A DNA stretch of 64,000 bases from Thalassotalea_B piscium_A (GTDB lineage Bacteria; Pseudomonadota; Gammaproteobacteria; Enterobacterales; Alteromonadaceae). The notes beneath the pieces are model-generated. The model did not search any database, was not told the DNA's origin, and saw only the letters and a program-made list of their open reading frames with translations. The position numbers and the translations under genes were made by a program. Below are positions 46,838 through 55,461 of the stretch, in pieces; the first letter of the stretch is position 1, and each line of letters begins with the position of its first letter. The stretch spans positions 992,001-1,056,000 of the forward strand of contig CP186339.1 in the NCBI GenBank assembly GCA_049347715.1, in the 5' to 3' direction.

Positions 46838-46873
46838 GCGTTGTATTGTGAGAGAATTTTAAAGGAACTTGAT

Positions 46874-49800
46874 ATGAAAAAATTAATTATTATGGGTGCA
46901 TTGACCTGCATTTCATTCTTCGTAAATAGTGAAGATATTGAATTGTATGTTAGTGATACAGTGAAACAGTCAGGTGCAAGACCCCAGGTCCTTATTATTT
47001 TTGATAACTCAGGAAGTATGGGGACAGATGAGTGGGTTAAGCCCAGTTATAAATCTTCAACTAATTACCCTGGTATTGGCGGGGATAATTCCCCAAAAAA
47101 TAGCCGTATTTATTATACAAAAGGAGGGCTTTCTGGTACCTCTTTACCAATTCCTAATGCGAGCACTGAAAAAAGAAATTTTCCTGTCCTTGCTAATAAT
47201 TGTGCAACAGCAAGTCAGATTTTAGCAAAAACAGGTTTTTATACTGGACGAATTCGTGAGTATACCGTTAAAGGGAATTCTGGTTCTTGGCAAGAAATAC
47301 CAGATACCACAGGTGAAAATATTACCGTAATTGACTGTCAAGATGATGTGAATCAAGTGCCGGCAACATTTACTCCCACAGTTGACTCTAGCTATAATGC
47401 CGGAACAAATCCTGTAACCAATGGTGCTATGGTTAATGGTTACCCTGTTAACGGTAAAGGAACTAAAACAAATCCAGTTTATTACGGTTCATTAAGTGAA
47501 TCTAAAACTAGCGTAAGTTGGACAGGAGAGCTTGTTACTCTTTACACGGATAATTTTTTGCGTTGGTATCACAATACGGGTCTAGGGAAAGTTAAAAAAG
47601 CCCGTATAGAGATAGCAAAAGAAAGTATTGTTAATGTAATTAATGCTGCACCAGCTGTAGATTTTGGTTTGCAAATTTTCAATTATAATCTTGGAGATAA
47701 TAATGATAGTGCCAATGGGGGCAGAATAGTTGCGGGCATTAAAGAGATGAACGCAACGAATAAACATAAATTAATCGATCTTATCGAAAATGATGTAAAG
47801 GCAAAAACCAATACTCCTCTTTGTGAAACACTTTATGAAGCCTCACGATACTTTGCGGGTAAGTCAGTTTATTATGGTGATGATAGTACTCAGGTTAATT
47901 CTTATTATACTTATAGGAACATACCGCCACGAGACACAACCGTTGAAATTAGTAATGTTTACCAATCTCCGTTCAGTGGTTGTAATAGTAAAGCTAATGT
48001 TATTTTGATTACCGATGGTAAGCCTGTTTCTGATAATCATGCTGACAGTCTTATTAGCAACCTAAAAGAAGTTGTTGATAATGGTGATGGCACCACAACA
48101 ACTAATAAATTTAATGGTTCGAAATTTGTAGGTAAAGATGAAAAGGGAAAGAGAATATTTCCCGATAATTACTTAGCCGCATTAGCAGGATGGATGCGAA
48201 CTCATGACGTTAATGCTCTTTTGCCGAAAGTACAAACAGTGGATACTTTCCCTATTGGCTTTAGTGAAGGGGCATCTACAGCTGAACCTTTATTAAAAGA
48301 AACGGCAAAATTAGGTAATCAAAAAGGGTTGTACTTTAAAGCAACCGATAGTACGCAATTAACAGCGGCATTGTTAAATATCCTGGAAAATTTAGAGCCA
48401 AGCAACGAAAGTTTAACGTCAGCATCTGTTGCAGCTAATAACTTTGACCGTACTGAAACCCTTAACTCTGTTTATTATGCAATGTTCGACCCACAGCATG
48501 GTCCTCGTTGGCAAGGGAATTTAAAGAAATATAAAGTATTTAATAGCGTACAAAAAGGTGCTAATGGGGTTGTTGCAATTGATGATTCAACCGGGCATTT
48601 TTCAGGGAATGTACGTAGTTATTGGACACCAAGTTCGGCAACCCCTGATGGTGCTATAGTGGAAGAAGGTGGTGTTGCTGAGATGCTTCGTAAGAAAACT
48701 AATCGAACAATTTATAGTGATATCGGCGTAGGCGGAAAACTTGCACTGTTAACCTCTGCTACCGCAAAAAACTCATTTGGATCAAATGCAGATTTAGCTA
48801 AAGAACTTGATGTTGCCAATACTCAGCAAGAGATTGATGACATGATCAATTGGGCTAAGGGGATTGATGTTGACGATGAAGATGAAGATAACAGTACTAC
48901 AGATATTCGTTATGATGTCTTTGGAGACCCGCTTCACTCGAAACCTTTAGTTGTTAATTATGGTAATAACGTTATCCGGATTGTCATCGGGACTAATGCT
49001 GGATTTTTACATATGTTTGAAGATGTTAATGATAAGGTTGATGAGCTTTGGTCATTCATGCCTAAAGAATTCTTTAAAAACATTAAACCATTAAGGGATA
49101 ATTTTTCAACGGCAGATAAAGTCTATGGCATAGATGGACAAATTACTGCTTATGTTCAAGATCATAATGGTGATGGTGTAATAAGTGGAACCGACAAAGT
49201 TTGGATATTCTTTGGTTTACGACGTGGAGGCACATCTTATTATGCTATCGACATTAGTACCACTACGCCTAAATTATTATGGCATATTGATAGTTCAACC
49301 TCAGGATTCAGTGATTTAGGGCAATCTTGGTCAAAACCTAAAATTGCTTTCTCAAAAATCAATGCATCTGCAACAGTCGCCAAACCCGTGCTTATTTTTG
49401 GTGGAGGTTATGATGTTAATAAAGACTTAAGTGGTCCTGGTAGCGATGATACCTTAGGTCGAGCTATTTATATGGTTGACGCTGAGACAGGTGCATTAAA
49501 ATGGAGTCTAACACCATCTGGCGGTAGCACTGAATTTAAAGGTATTACTGATAGTATTGCTTCAAGTGTTGCGACACTTGATAGTAATGGCGATGGATTA
49601 GCTGACCGATTATACGCAGGTGATACTGGAGGGAATTTATGGCGTGTTGATATGCCAGATGCTAACCCTAATGATTCAAGTAACCCTTGGACTGTTTTTA
49701 AGTTAGCCTCTGTTGGAGGAACGACTAATACAGAAGATCGACGTTTTTTCTACGAGCCTTCTATTGTTAGGACGTTTATCACAGAAACGCTACAAACCAC

Positions 49801-50518
49801 TATTTCAGATGGGAGTGGTGGTACAAAAACAGTCATAAGACAACAAGAAACCCCTTATGATGCAATATTAATTGGTAGTGGAGATCGTGCTAACCCTCTG
49901 GGAACTGATACCCAAGATGCCTTTTTTATGATTAAAGATGAAAATATTTATAGTCGTACTTTTACTTCAAGTACTACGCCACCGACACCGGCAACAATAG
50001 TACACACAGGGTCTAGTAGCGATCTATATAATCTAACGACGAGTATCTTTGATCAGGCTTCGTTATCCGATGCTGATCGCCAAAAAGAGGCGATTAAACT
50101 GAGTAGCGCAAAAGGTTGGTTTATCAATTTTGATAAATCAAAAGGTGAGAAGAATTCATCTGCTGCCGTAGCGATAAATAATGTTGCTTATTTTACTTCT
50201 TACACCCCTCCCGATAATGTTGTACTTGCTTGTGAAGTACCTGGCGGAGAAGGACGTTTGTATGCAGTTGATTTAGCACAGGGAAGACAAATATATCAAT
50301 GGAAAAATGATGGGGTTATTGATGAAGGCGATCGCAGTATTGTTATCGATCAGTCATTCTTAGACAGTCCTACATTAATTGTAGTGCCGAAAGATGATGG
50401 TGACCCAAATACTGTTGATCAAGCGGAAGGAAATATTATAACTGGACGTAAAATCATCCCCGTCGGCTTTACTTTAAGTACCAGTAGAACCCATTTATAT
50501 ATTCAAGAGGATCAGTAA
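46874..50518 (+). CDS. pilY1: PilY1, pilus tip adhesin with von Willebrand A-like domain
   Basis: 1214 aa from the ATG at 46874, chosen because AAGGAAC precedes it and a signal peptide follows; a TTG 33 nt upstream is less likely. The N-terminal half has a vWA-type metal site (IFDNSGSMG). The C-terminal half is a beta propeller with Asp-rich loops that look like calcium sites: DHNGDGVISGTD and DSNGDGLADRL. PilY1 sits at the pilus tip and tunes retraction, adhesion and surface sensing. Conserved segments include DVFGDPLHSKPLVV and WSFMPKEF. The stop overlaps the pilE start by one base (TAATG). Confidence 0.93.
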   Translation: MKKLIIMGALTCISFFVNSEDIELYVSDTVKQSGARPQVLIIFDNSGSMGTDEWVKPSYKSSTNYPGIGGDNSPKNSRIYYTKGGLSGTSLPIPNASTEKRNFPVLANNCATASQILAKTGFYTGRIREYTVKGNSGSWQEIPDTTGENITVIDCQDDVNQVPATFTPTVDSSYNAGTNPVTNGAMVNGYPVNGKGTKTNPVYYGSLSESKTSVSWTGELVTLYTDNFLRWYHNTGLGKVKKARIEIAKESIVNVINAAPAVDFGLQIFNYNLGDNNDSANGGRIVAGIKEMNATNKHKLIDLIENDVKAKTNTPLCETLYEASRYFAGKSVYYGDDSTQVNSYYTYRNIPPRDTTVEISNVYQSPFSGCNSKANVILITDGKPVSDNHADSLISNLKEVVDNGDGTTTTNKFNGSKFVGKDEKGKRIFPDNYLAALAGWMRTHDVNALLPKVQTVDTFPIGFSEGASTAEPLLKETAKLGNQKGLYFKATDSTQLTAALLNILENLEPSNESLTSASVAANNFDRTETLNSVYYAMFDPQHGPRWQGNLKKYKVFNSVQKGANGVVAIDDSTGHFSGNVRSYWTPSSATPDGAIVEEGGVAEMLRKKTNRTIYSDIGVGGKLALLTSATAKNSFGSNADLAKELDVANTQQEIDDMINWAKGIDVDDEDEDNSTTDIRYDVFGDPLHSKPLVVNYGNNVIRIVIGTNAGFLHMFEDVNDKVDELWSFMPKEFFKNIKPLRDNFSTADKVYGIDGQITAYVQDHNGDGVISGTDKVWIFFGLRRGGTSYYAIDISTTTPKLLWHIDSSTSGFSDLGQSWSKPKIAFSKINASATVAKPVLIFGGGYDVNKDLSGPGSDDTLGRAIYMVDAETGALKWSLTPSGGSTEFKGITDSIASSVATLDSNGDGLADRLYAGDTGGNLWRVDMPDANPNDSSNPWTVFKLASVGGTTNTEDRRFFYEPSIVRTFITETLQTTISDGSGGTKTVIRQQETPYDAILIGSGDRANPLGTDTQDAFFMIKDENIYSRTFTSSTTPPTPATIVHTGSSSDLYNLTTSIFDQASLSDADRQKEAIKLSSAKGWFINFDKSKGEKNSSAAVAINNVAYFTSYTPPDNVVLACEVPGGEGRLYAVDLAQGRQIYQWKNDGVIDEGDRSIVIDQSFLDSPTLIVVPKDDGDPNTVDQAEGNIITGRKIIPVGFTLSTSRTHLYIQEDQ

Positions 50519-50922
50519 TGTACAAACGTAATATCGATCAAGGTTTTACATTAATCGAGTTAATGATCACTGTAGCAATTGTAGGCATTTTAGCTGCAAT
50601 TACGTACCCATCATATACCAGTTTTGTGATGCGTTCTGATCGTGCTGAAGCTCAAAGGGAATTAGTACGTTTAGCTAACCTTCAAGAGCAGCTCTATACT
50701 GATAGTCGTGTATATACTCAAAATATGAAAGAGCTTGGTATGCCAGAGGACCCTTATACTACAGAGTCTAAGAATTATCAGATTGATGCCAAAATCAATG
50801 GGGCAACGTTTATCTTAACTGCTAAAGCACAAGGTTCTCAGGCAAAAGACACGGCTTGTAAAGAGTTAACTATCAATGAAGCAGGCCTGAAAACGCCTGC
50901 AGGCAGCTGTTGGGAGCAATAA
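50518..50922 (+). CDS. pilE: PilE, type IV minor pilin
   Basis: 134 aa. Class III signal cut after G9 (IDQG|FTLIELMITVAIVGIL) with Glu5 and a regular N-terminal helix. Two cysteines near the end (DTACKEL and GSCWEQ) form the usual disulfide region. It is the PilE-type minor pilin of the priming complex, not the major pilin. The ATG is directly coupled to the pilY1 stop. The next gene starts 1 nt after its stop. Confidence 0.92.
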   Translation: MYKRNIDQGFTLIELMITVAIVGILAAITYPSYTSFVMRSDRAEAQRELVRLANLQEQLYTDSRVYTQNMKELGMPEDPYTTESKNYQIDAKINGATFILTAKAQGSQAKDTACKELTINEAGLKTPAGSCWEQ

Positions 50923-50923
50923 T

Positions 50924-51265
50924 ATGAATACTAAATATACTTTATTAGGCGTAGTTACATTAGGCGTAGTTACGTTTTTATCTTTATCGGTATTAAGTCC
51001 ATTATCTCATGCTAAAGAGAAAAGCGAAGCTCCCATTGATGTAAAATGTTTTGTTGACCTTTATGGAGGTGGTCAAACGATCTATTTTGCTCGTATGAGT
51101 AAAGAGTTATATAAAAGTTTACCAGTAACACTAGTCAATGAAAAAGTGTACACCAAAGACAGAGACAGTAAAAAGCAAGTGTATGCGGTTAAGGAGTGTA
51201 CTTTAGAGAAAAACCTCTTTAAAAGTGCTATAGCGAATAATATAGAAAGCACTATGACAAAATAG
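50924..51265 (+). CDS. Small secreted protein of the pilus operon (possibly TapY2-like)
   Basis: 113 aa. A long signal peptide contains a doubled segment LGVVTLGVVT and ends LSHAKE. The mature part is short with two cysteines (DVKCFVDLYGG and VKECTLEKN), probably one disulfide. It is the last gene of the pilin operon, 1 nt after pilE. Its position and size recall the TapY2-type proteins that follow PilY1/PilE in Shewanella and Aeromonas; I am not certain of that assignment. Its function is unknown. Confidence 0.65.
   Translation: MNTKYTLLGVVTLGVVTFLSLSVLSPLSHAKEKSEAPIDVKCFVDLYGGGQTIYFARMSKELYKSLPVTLVNEKVYTKDRDSKKQVYAVKECTLEKNLFKSAIANNIESTMTK
50945..50974 (+). repeat. 15-bp tandem repeat inside the signal peptide of the TapY2-like gene
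   Basis: Two adjacent 15-bp copies, ttaggcgtagttac followed by a or g, differ only in the last base. They keep the frame and double the peptide LGVVT. Confidence 0.9.
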
Positions 51266-51306
51266 GCTTTATCTCTACAACAAATAGGTCTCTAGATCGC
51301 AACATA

Positions 51307-51347
51307 ATACCCTAACTCAATAGTTACACTTGAGTCAGGGTATTTTT
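51307..51347 (+). terminator. Intrinsic terminator of the minor-pilin operon
   Basis: ATACCCTAACTCAA pairs with TTGAGTCAGGGTAT (one A-C mismatch), followed by TTTTT. It ends the pilV-to-TapY2-like transcript. Confidence 0.85.
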
Positions 51348-51403
51348 ATATATAGAGATATAATATTAATAGGAGGGGAATAAAGACTCATTAAAGTTGA
51401 TTA

Positions 51404-52006
51404 CTAGCAACTAATGTCATTACCACTTCGATCTTCGTCTTTACCATCATTATCAATATCTTCACTTGCGTATGCACGTCCTGATAATGATATTTCAACA
51501 GCCCTAGCTAAGTCAGTACGACCTTTGGGGCAATACTTAAGCATTACGGGGCCTGGCGTTGCTAATTTACCTGTAGGGGAAAAGACTATTGCTGTTTTGG
51601 TTGCTTTAATCAGGTCACCTGATTTAGCGGCATTTTTAACTTTGATTAGTGATTCACTTGCGGGTACAAGTGTTGACTCAAATATTTTGGCATTAGCTAA
51701 CGTATTTGCTTCATTAGTAAAAACCGAGAGTGTTTTTTCCCAATCAGCTGTTAGGCAGTTTTTGCCAGAAAGAGGACAAATAGTGACATATTGTCCGGTA
51801 TTAATTGCGGTATTTCTCGCCGTTAGAATAATACGATGAAGCTCTGATATTTCACTATCAATTCTAGCTTTTATGGTAAATTCACTTAACCCAGGAACAC
51901 CTACCGCTAGAAGAATGCCTACAATAGCTACTCCAACGATAAGTTCAATTAAGGTAAAACCCTTATTTATTTGGTGTAAAATATAATTTGATTGACGATT
52001 TAGCAT
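51404..52006 (-). CDS. FimT/GspH-family pseudopilin (first of two)
   Basis: 200 aa from ATG 52006; a longer frame begins with TTG at 52066 but would put 35 extra residues before the cleavage site. Prepilin cut after G16 (QINKG|FTLIELIVGVAIVG). The mature protein has RARIDSEISELHRIILTARNTAINTGQYVTICPL-like features of GspH/FimT: an N-terminal helix, then a conserved TARNTAI and CPL segment. It faces the pilV operon and lies 100 bp downstream of a related gene. Role: minor pseudopilin of type IV pili or secretion. Confidence 0.85.
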   Translation of the reverse strand: MLNRQSNYILHQINKGFTLIELIVGVAIVGILLAVGVPGLSEFTIKARIDSEISELHRIILTARNTAINTGQYVTICPLSGKNCLTADWEKTLSVFTNEANTLANAKIFESTLVPASESLIKVKNAAKSGDLIKATKTAIVFSPTGKLATPGPVMLKYCPKGRTDLARAVEISLSGRAYASEDIDNDGKDEDRSGNDISC

Positions 52007-52106
52007 AAGTAATACACAGAGCCTATGACGTTTGCGCGTCCAATCTTTATAACATTTATCGCCCAATTCAGCCAGAATAATTTACAATTGCAGTTATTGT
52101 ATTTGT

Positions 52107-52664
52107 CTAACTACAAACAATTCCTTTGCCTGAGCGAGTTTCCTCTCTATTTTTATTGATATTATATTCAGACTTATAGGTTCTACCAGATACTGCAACC
52201 GTTATTGCCCTAGATTTATCAGGATGACCTTCAGGACAGTACATAAATGTTGCATTTTGTCCCCATCCCAAGAGGTAGCCGTCAGAGGCATAAGTTATGC
52301 CTTTTCTATTTTTGCCATATTGAAGTTTATCACCTTCTTTTATCGAATTTTTGTGCTGAATTAATTGTTCTCCAGCTAAAGGTTCGTAAATTTTATTGTG
52401 ATTAAAATCGATGAAAACAGAAAGTTTTCGTTGCCATTCATTAACACAAATATTTTGTTTTAAAGGGCATAAGGTAACTGCTTGGTTAGTATTTAAAGCG
52501 GTATTTCTAGAAACTAATAATAAGCGATTAATACGATTAATTTCATTATCTACACGTAAACCTATGAGAAAATCGACTAATGATGGAATGCCAACAGCTG
52601 TAAGTAGAATTAAGATGGCAATTACAACTAATGTTTCAATAAGAGTGAATCCATTACTTTTCAT
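52107..52664 (-). CDS. FimT/GspH-family pseudopilin (second of two)
   Basis: 185 aa from ATG 52664, preceded by GAGG 6 nt away. Prepilin cut after G5 (KSNG|FTLIETLVVIAIL). It shares with the gene downstream the order INRLLLVSRNTALN, AVTLCPLKQNIC and a C-terminal CPEGHPDKSRAITVAVSGRTY, so the two are paralogues from a tandem duplication. Both lie opposite to the minor-pilin operon and probably add FimT-type subunits. Confidence 0.85.
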   Translation of the reverse strand: MKSNGFTLIETLVVIAILILLTAVGIPSLVDFLIGLRVDNEINRINRLLLVSRNTALNTNQAVTLCPLKQNICVNEWQRKLSVFIDFNHNKIYEPLAGEQLIQHKNSIKEGDKLQYGKNRKGITYASDGYLLGWGQNATFMYCPEGHPDKSRAITVAVSGRTYKSEYNINKNREETRSGKGIVCS

Positions 52665-52788
52665 AAAAAGACCTCTTTCCATGAGGTAGTTAATGATATT
52701 AAAAGTTATAGATCACTATTATTTGTTCTGCCAATTTTTAAAATGAATTTTTTTACAGCAAAATAAAAAAGTATAATTTTGTCATTAA

Positions 52789-53619
52789 TTAGCTATAGAT
52801 CGTTGGGATCGCAGCACGTTTATGTTGGGTTTTTAAATAAATACCAATAATGTGCTGCTCAATATCTTTACTGACAGGCATACCTTCTAAAAAATCGTCA
52901 AGTTGATCATAGGTCATACCAAGAGCATCCTCATCTTTTTTACCCGGAGATAATTCTTCTAGATCTGCGGTAGGTGGTTTATCAATTAACAAGCTAGGGG
53001 CGCCTAATGTGCGGGCCAGTTGTCGTACTTGTCTTTTAGATAAACCAAATAATGGAGCTAAATCACAAGCTCCATCTCCCCATTTTGTGAAGAAGCCGGT
53101 AATGTTTTCAGCTGAATGGTCTGTGCCTAATACAAGAGCCCCAATAATACCGGCAATATGGTATTGCATAACCATACGAGTTCGAGCTTTAACATTACCT
53201 TTAGAAAAATCTATTTGCGCCTTGTTAGCATTAAGAATATTGGCATTACTTAAAGCGGCAAGAGCTTCATCATTAATACCGTCTACACCGCTGGCTATAT
53301 TTGTGGTAACACAATGAGTAGGTTGAATAAAGCTAAGGGCTAATTGTGCATCGTCCTCATCCGCTTGGACATCATAAGGAAGTCTAACTGCGATGAATTT
53401 AAAAGTATCATCATGCTCAGTATTTAATTCATCTACAGCTATTTGCGCTAAACGTCCACAAGTTGAAGAGTCTACGCCACCACTGATGCCTAACACTAGA
53501 TTCTTTAGCCCAGAATTAAGTAATGTTGATTTAATAAAACCTACTCGTCGTTTAATTTCAAAATCAGCATCTATTAGTGGTAACACCTGCATTTCTTTGA
53601 TAATTTCTTTGGGATCCAT
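52789..53619 (-). CDS. nadE: Ammonia-dependent NAD synthetase
   Basis: 276 aa, the short NadE form without a glutaminase domain. The P-loop is SGGVDSS at residues 46-52, and TGFFTKWGDGACDLAPL and the C-terminal KTQHKRAAIPTIY are standard. It converts deamido-NAD to NAD with ammonia. It is monocistronic here. With nadD at 4290 both late NAD steps are present in the window. Confidence 0.96.
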   Translation of the reverse strand: MDPKEIIKEMQVLPLIDADFEIKRRVGFIKSTLLNSGLKNLVLGISGGVDSSTCGRLAQIAVDELNTEHDDTFKFIAVRLPYDVQADEDDAQLALSFIQPTHCVTTNIASGVDGINDEALAALSNANILNANKAQIDFSKGNVKARTRMVMQYHIAGIIGALVLGTDHSAENITGFFTKWGDGACDLAPLFGLSKRQVRQLARTLGAPSLLIDKPPTADLEELSPGKKDEDALGMTYDQLDDFLEGMPVSKDIEQHIIGIYLKTQHKRAAIPTIYS

Positions 53620-53830
53620 GGAGTTTCTCTAGTTGAACATTTACTTTATTTTTAATAAGTGTATCAAACAATAATTAATTTGTGTGCGTCTTTCTGCAAA
53701 ATTCAATTTTTAGTTTTTTAAAACAATTGTGTACAATAGAAATTAATCCATTTTTAGTGGTGCACTCTTCAACCTAAACACATTATAATTAAGATAGATA
53801 TCGTAATTTCTGACAAAACAAAGGCCAAAC

Positions 53831-54169
53831 ATGAAAAAAATTGAAGCAATTATCAAACCATTCAAATTAGATGATGTGAGAGAAACCCTTGGAGAAATTG
53901 GTGTGACAGGTATGACGGTATCTGAGGTCAAAGGTTTTGGCCGCCAAAAAGGGCATACTGAACTTTACCGAGGTGCAGAGTACATGGTGGACTTTTTACC
54001 GAAAGCAAAAGTTGAGATAGTTGTTGCTGATGAAGATGTTGAACGTTGTATTGATGCTATTATGACGACAGCTAAAACAGGAAAAATTGGTGATGGTAAA
54101 ATTTTTGTCACCGATGTGGAACGTGTTATTCGAATTCGCACAGGCGAAGAGAACAACGAGGCTGTATAA
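53831..54169 (+). CDS. glnB: Nitrogen regulatory protein P-II
   Basis: 112 aa, standard P-II length. The T-loop has Y51 (ELYRGAEY), the uridylylation site, and the C-terminal part is VTDVERVIRIRTGEENNEA. It reports glutamine and 2-oxoglutarate to glutamine synthetase and NtrB. No ammonium transporter gene follows, so glnB is more likely than glnK. An IS110 element has inserted downstream, 60 bp after the stop, and does not disturb the coding sequence. Confidence 0.93.
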   Translation: MKKIEAIIKPFKLDDVRETLGEIGVTGMTVSEVKGFGRQKGHTELYRGAEYMVDFLPKAKVEIVVADEDVERCIDAIMTTAKTGKIGDGKIFVTDVERVIRIRTGEENNEAV

Positions 54170-54229
54170 ATAAGCCAATAAGTAACAATGGTCACTATTA
54201 ACAAGAGACTATGGCGTCAATAGTTAATT

Positions 54230-55180
54230 TCACACTTTTGGCGCTTCCCACATTACACCATCTCTTAGCATTGAATTTAAGATAACAATCATCTTTCTAA
54301 TACAGGCAATTATTGCCACTTTCTTTGGTTTTCCTGCTGCCAATAATCGTTGATATGTTGCTTTGAAAACAGGATTAGCTTGCATTGCTGACATCATTGC
54401 CATGTATAAAACGGTTCTGACTTGTGGTCTTCCTCCTTGAATTTTTCGTTGTCCTTTATAGCGGCCGCTATCCCTATTCATTGGTGCAACACCAATTAAA
54501 GCGCTAGCTTGTTTGCTGTTAATATATCCTAGCTCCGGTAGATTACTAATTAGCGAAGCTGCGGCAATTTTTCCTATACCGACCATGCTTTGGAGTATCA
54601 TGTTTTTAGCTTGGTATTCAGGACAACGCTCAATTAATGCCACTATCTTATCTTCTATTTTACTTATCTGATTTTTAAATAAAGTCAGCACAGGTTTAAT
54701 CGTCATCGCTAACTCCTTAGGCATAATTTGAAGGCGATTTTTTTCCATAGTTTGCATATTGAGTAGTTGATTTCGGCGCGTCACTAAGTCACTCATCGCT
54801 TGCATTGTGTCTGGCTTTAGGCAAGATAATCTCGGTTTAATAGCTTCGCTATAATGGGCAATTAGTTGCGCATCAAGCTTGTCAGTTTTTGCTCGTTGCC
54901 CGAGTGCACCAGCGAACCTTTTTATATGAACAGGGTTAGCAATAGTGAAGGGTAGCTTGGCATTAGCACAAGCTAAAATAAAGGGCATTTCAAGTCGACC
55001 AGTCGCTTCAATAACAATGCGTTCAGGTTTGTATTTTTTTATGGTTTTAACGGCTTCTTTGATACCTTTTTCATTATTTTCTACAGTGAAATATATGTCT
55101 AAAGGACGTATATAAATATCGAGTTGATGTTTTCCTGTATCAACACCGACGTTAATGCTTTGATTTGTTTTAGTATTCAT
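54230..55180 (-). CDS. IS110-family transposase (DEDD/serine recombinase)
   Basis: 316 aa. The N-terminal RuvC-like domain carries the DEDD residues D14 (GVDTGKH), E58 (VIEATG), D100 and D103 (KTDKLDA). The C-terminal domain (Transposase_20) shows GIGKIAAASLIS, LIGVAPMNRDSGRYKG with the candidate nucleophile S238, and GGRPQVRTVLYMA. All catalytic positions are present, so the enzyme is probably active. In this family the protein works with a bridge RNA that names both target and donor DNA. A single intact frame; the next ORFs are unrelated. Confidence 0.93.
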   Translation of the reverse strand: MNTKTNQSINVGVDTGKHQLDIYIRPLDIYFTVENNEKGIKEAVKTIKKYKPERIVIEATGRLEMPFILACANAKLPFTIANPVHIKRFAGALGQRAKTDKLDAQLIAHYSEAIKPRLSCLKPDTMQAMSDLVTRRNQLLNMQTMEKNRLQIMPKELAMTIKPVLTLFKNQISKIEDKIVALIERCPEYQAKNMILQSMVGIGKIAAASLISNLPELGYINSKQASALIGVAPMNRDSGRYKGQRKIQGGRPQVRTVLYMAMMSAMQANPVFKATYQRLLAAGKPKKVAIIACIRKMIVILNSMLRDGVMWEAPKV

Positions 55181-55209
55181 AATAAGCTAACTCTTACTTG
55201 CAAAATGCG

Positions 55210-55380
55210 GGTTCGAGACCCAGTAGACTATTCGAGTGTGGTGCTTGGAGTCCTTTGTCGCGTTCGTTCTTGTTATCGGTCTCTCAACAGAGGAGCCTTT
55301 GCTCAATCGAACTACGATAAGGAAAACTTAAGTTGCTGCTTAAGCCTGGGTCTCACATTACCCGAAAAGGGTTTTAAATA
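55210..55380 (-). ncRNA. Candidate bridge RNA of the IS110 element
   Basis: The non-coding stretch directly upstream of the transposase start, read in the same sense. A short hairpin ACCC-TTTTC-GGGT (55372-55360) is followed by an outer stem GAGACCCAG (55354-55346) with CTGGGTCTC (55223-55215). Inside are a CTTAAG/CTTAAG hairpin (55344-55327), a stem TTATCG/CGATAA (55320-55315 with 55278-55273) that holds a GAGC/GCTC hairpin, and a GACT/AGTC stem-loop (55252-55226) with a 19-nt loop. Known IS110 bridge RNAs lie upstream of the transposase and have a 5' hairpin and two internal loops. Loop roles are not assigned here. Confidence 0.6.
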
Positions 55381-55389
55381 GTAATTAAG

Positions 55390-55430
55390 ATGGATATATT
55401 ATCCATACAAGGATGCTTAAACATCCTTGT
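55390..55430 (-). terminator. Hairpins after bamD (possible terminator)
   Basis: ACAAGGATG/CATCCTTGT (55407-55430, loop CTTAAA) lies 32 nt after the bamD stop, and ATGGATA/TATCCAT (55390-55406) follows. No U-tract is present, so termination is uncertain. They could also belong to the IS110 target. Confidence 0.4.
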
Positions 55431-55461
55431 TAATCAATTTAGCACTCAAACCTGGGAATGA

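Larger units (their letters stand above)
54230..55380 (-). mobile_element. IS110-family insertion sequence (minimal extent; ends not defined)
   Basis: The element comprises a DEDD transposase gene (54230-55180) and the structured non-coding segment upstream of it. IS110 elements lack conventional terminal inverted repeats and rarely leave clear duplications, so ends cannot be fixed by eye. The left end (in transposase sense) lies between 55360 and about 55406, before the hairpins that follow bamD; the right end lies in 54170-54229 after glnB. It sits between glnB and bamD, with no damage to either gene. Confidence 0.8.

Noticed and set aside
55206..55225. GCGGGTTCGAGACCCAG resembling a tRNA T-arm
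   Set aside because: No T-stem of five pairs can be built with a seven-base loop, and no acceptor, D or anticodon arm is found; it is one side of the outer stem of the IS110 RNA.
55124..55381. 85-aa plus-strand frame over the IS110 non-coding region
   Set aside because: No family pattern; it crosses the transposase start and the structured RNA region.
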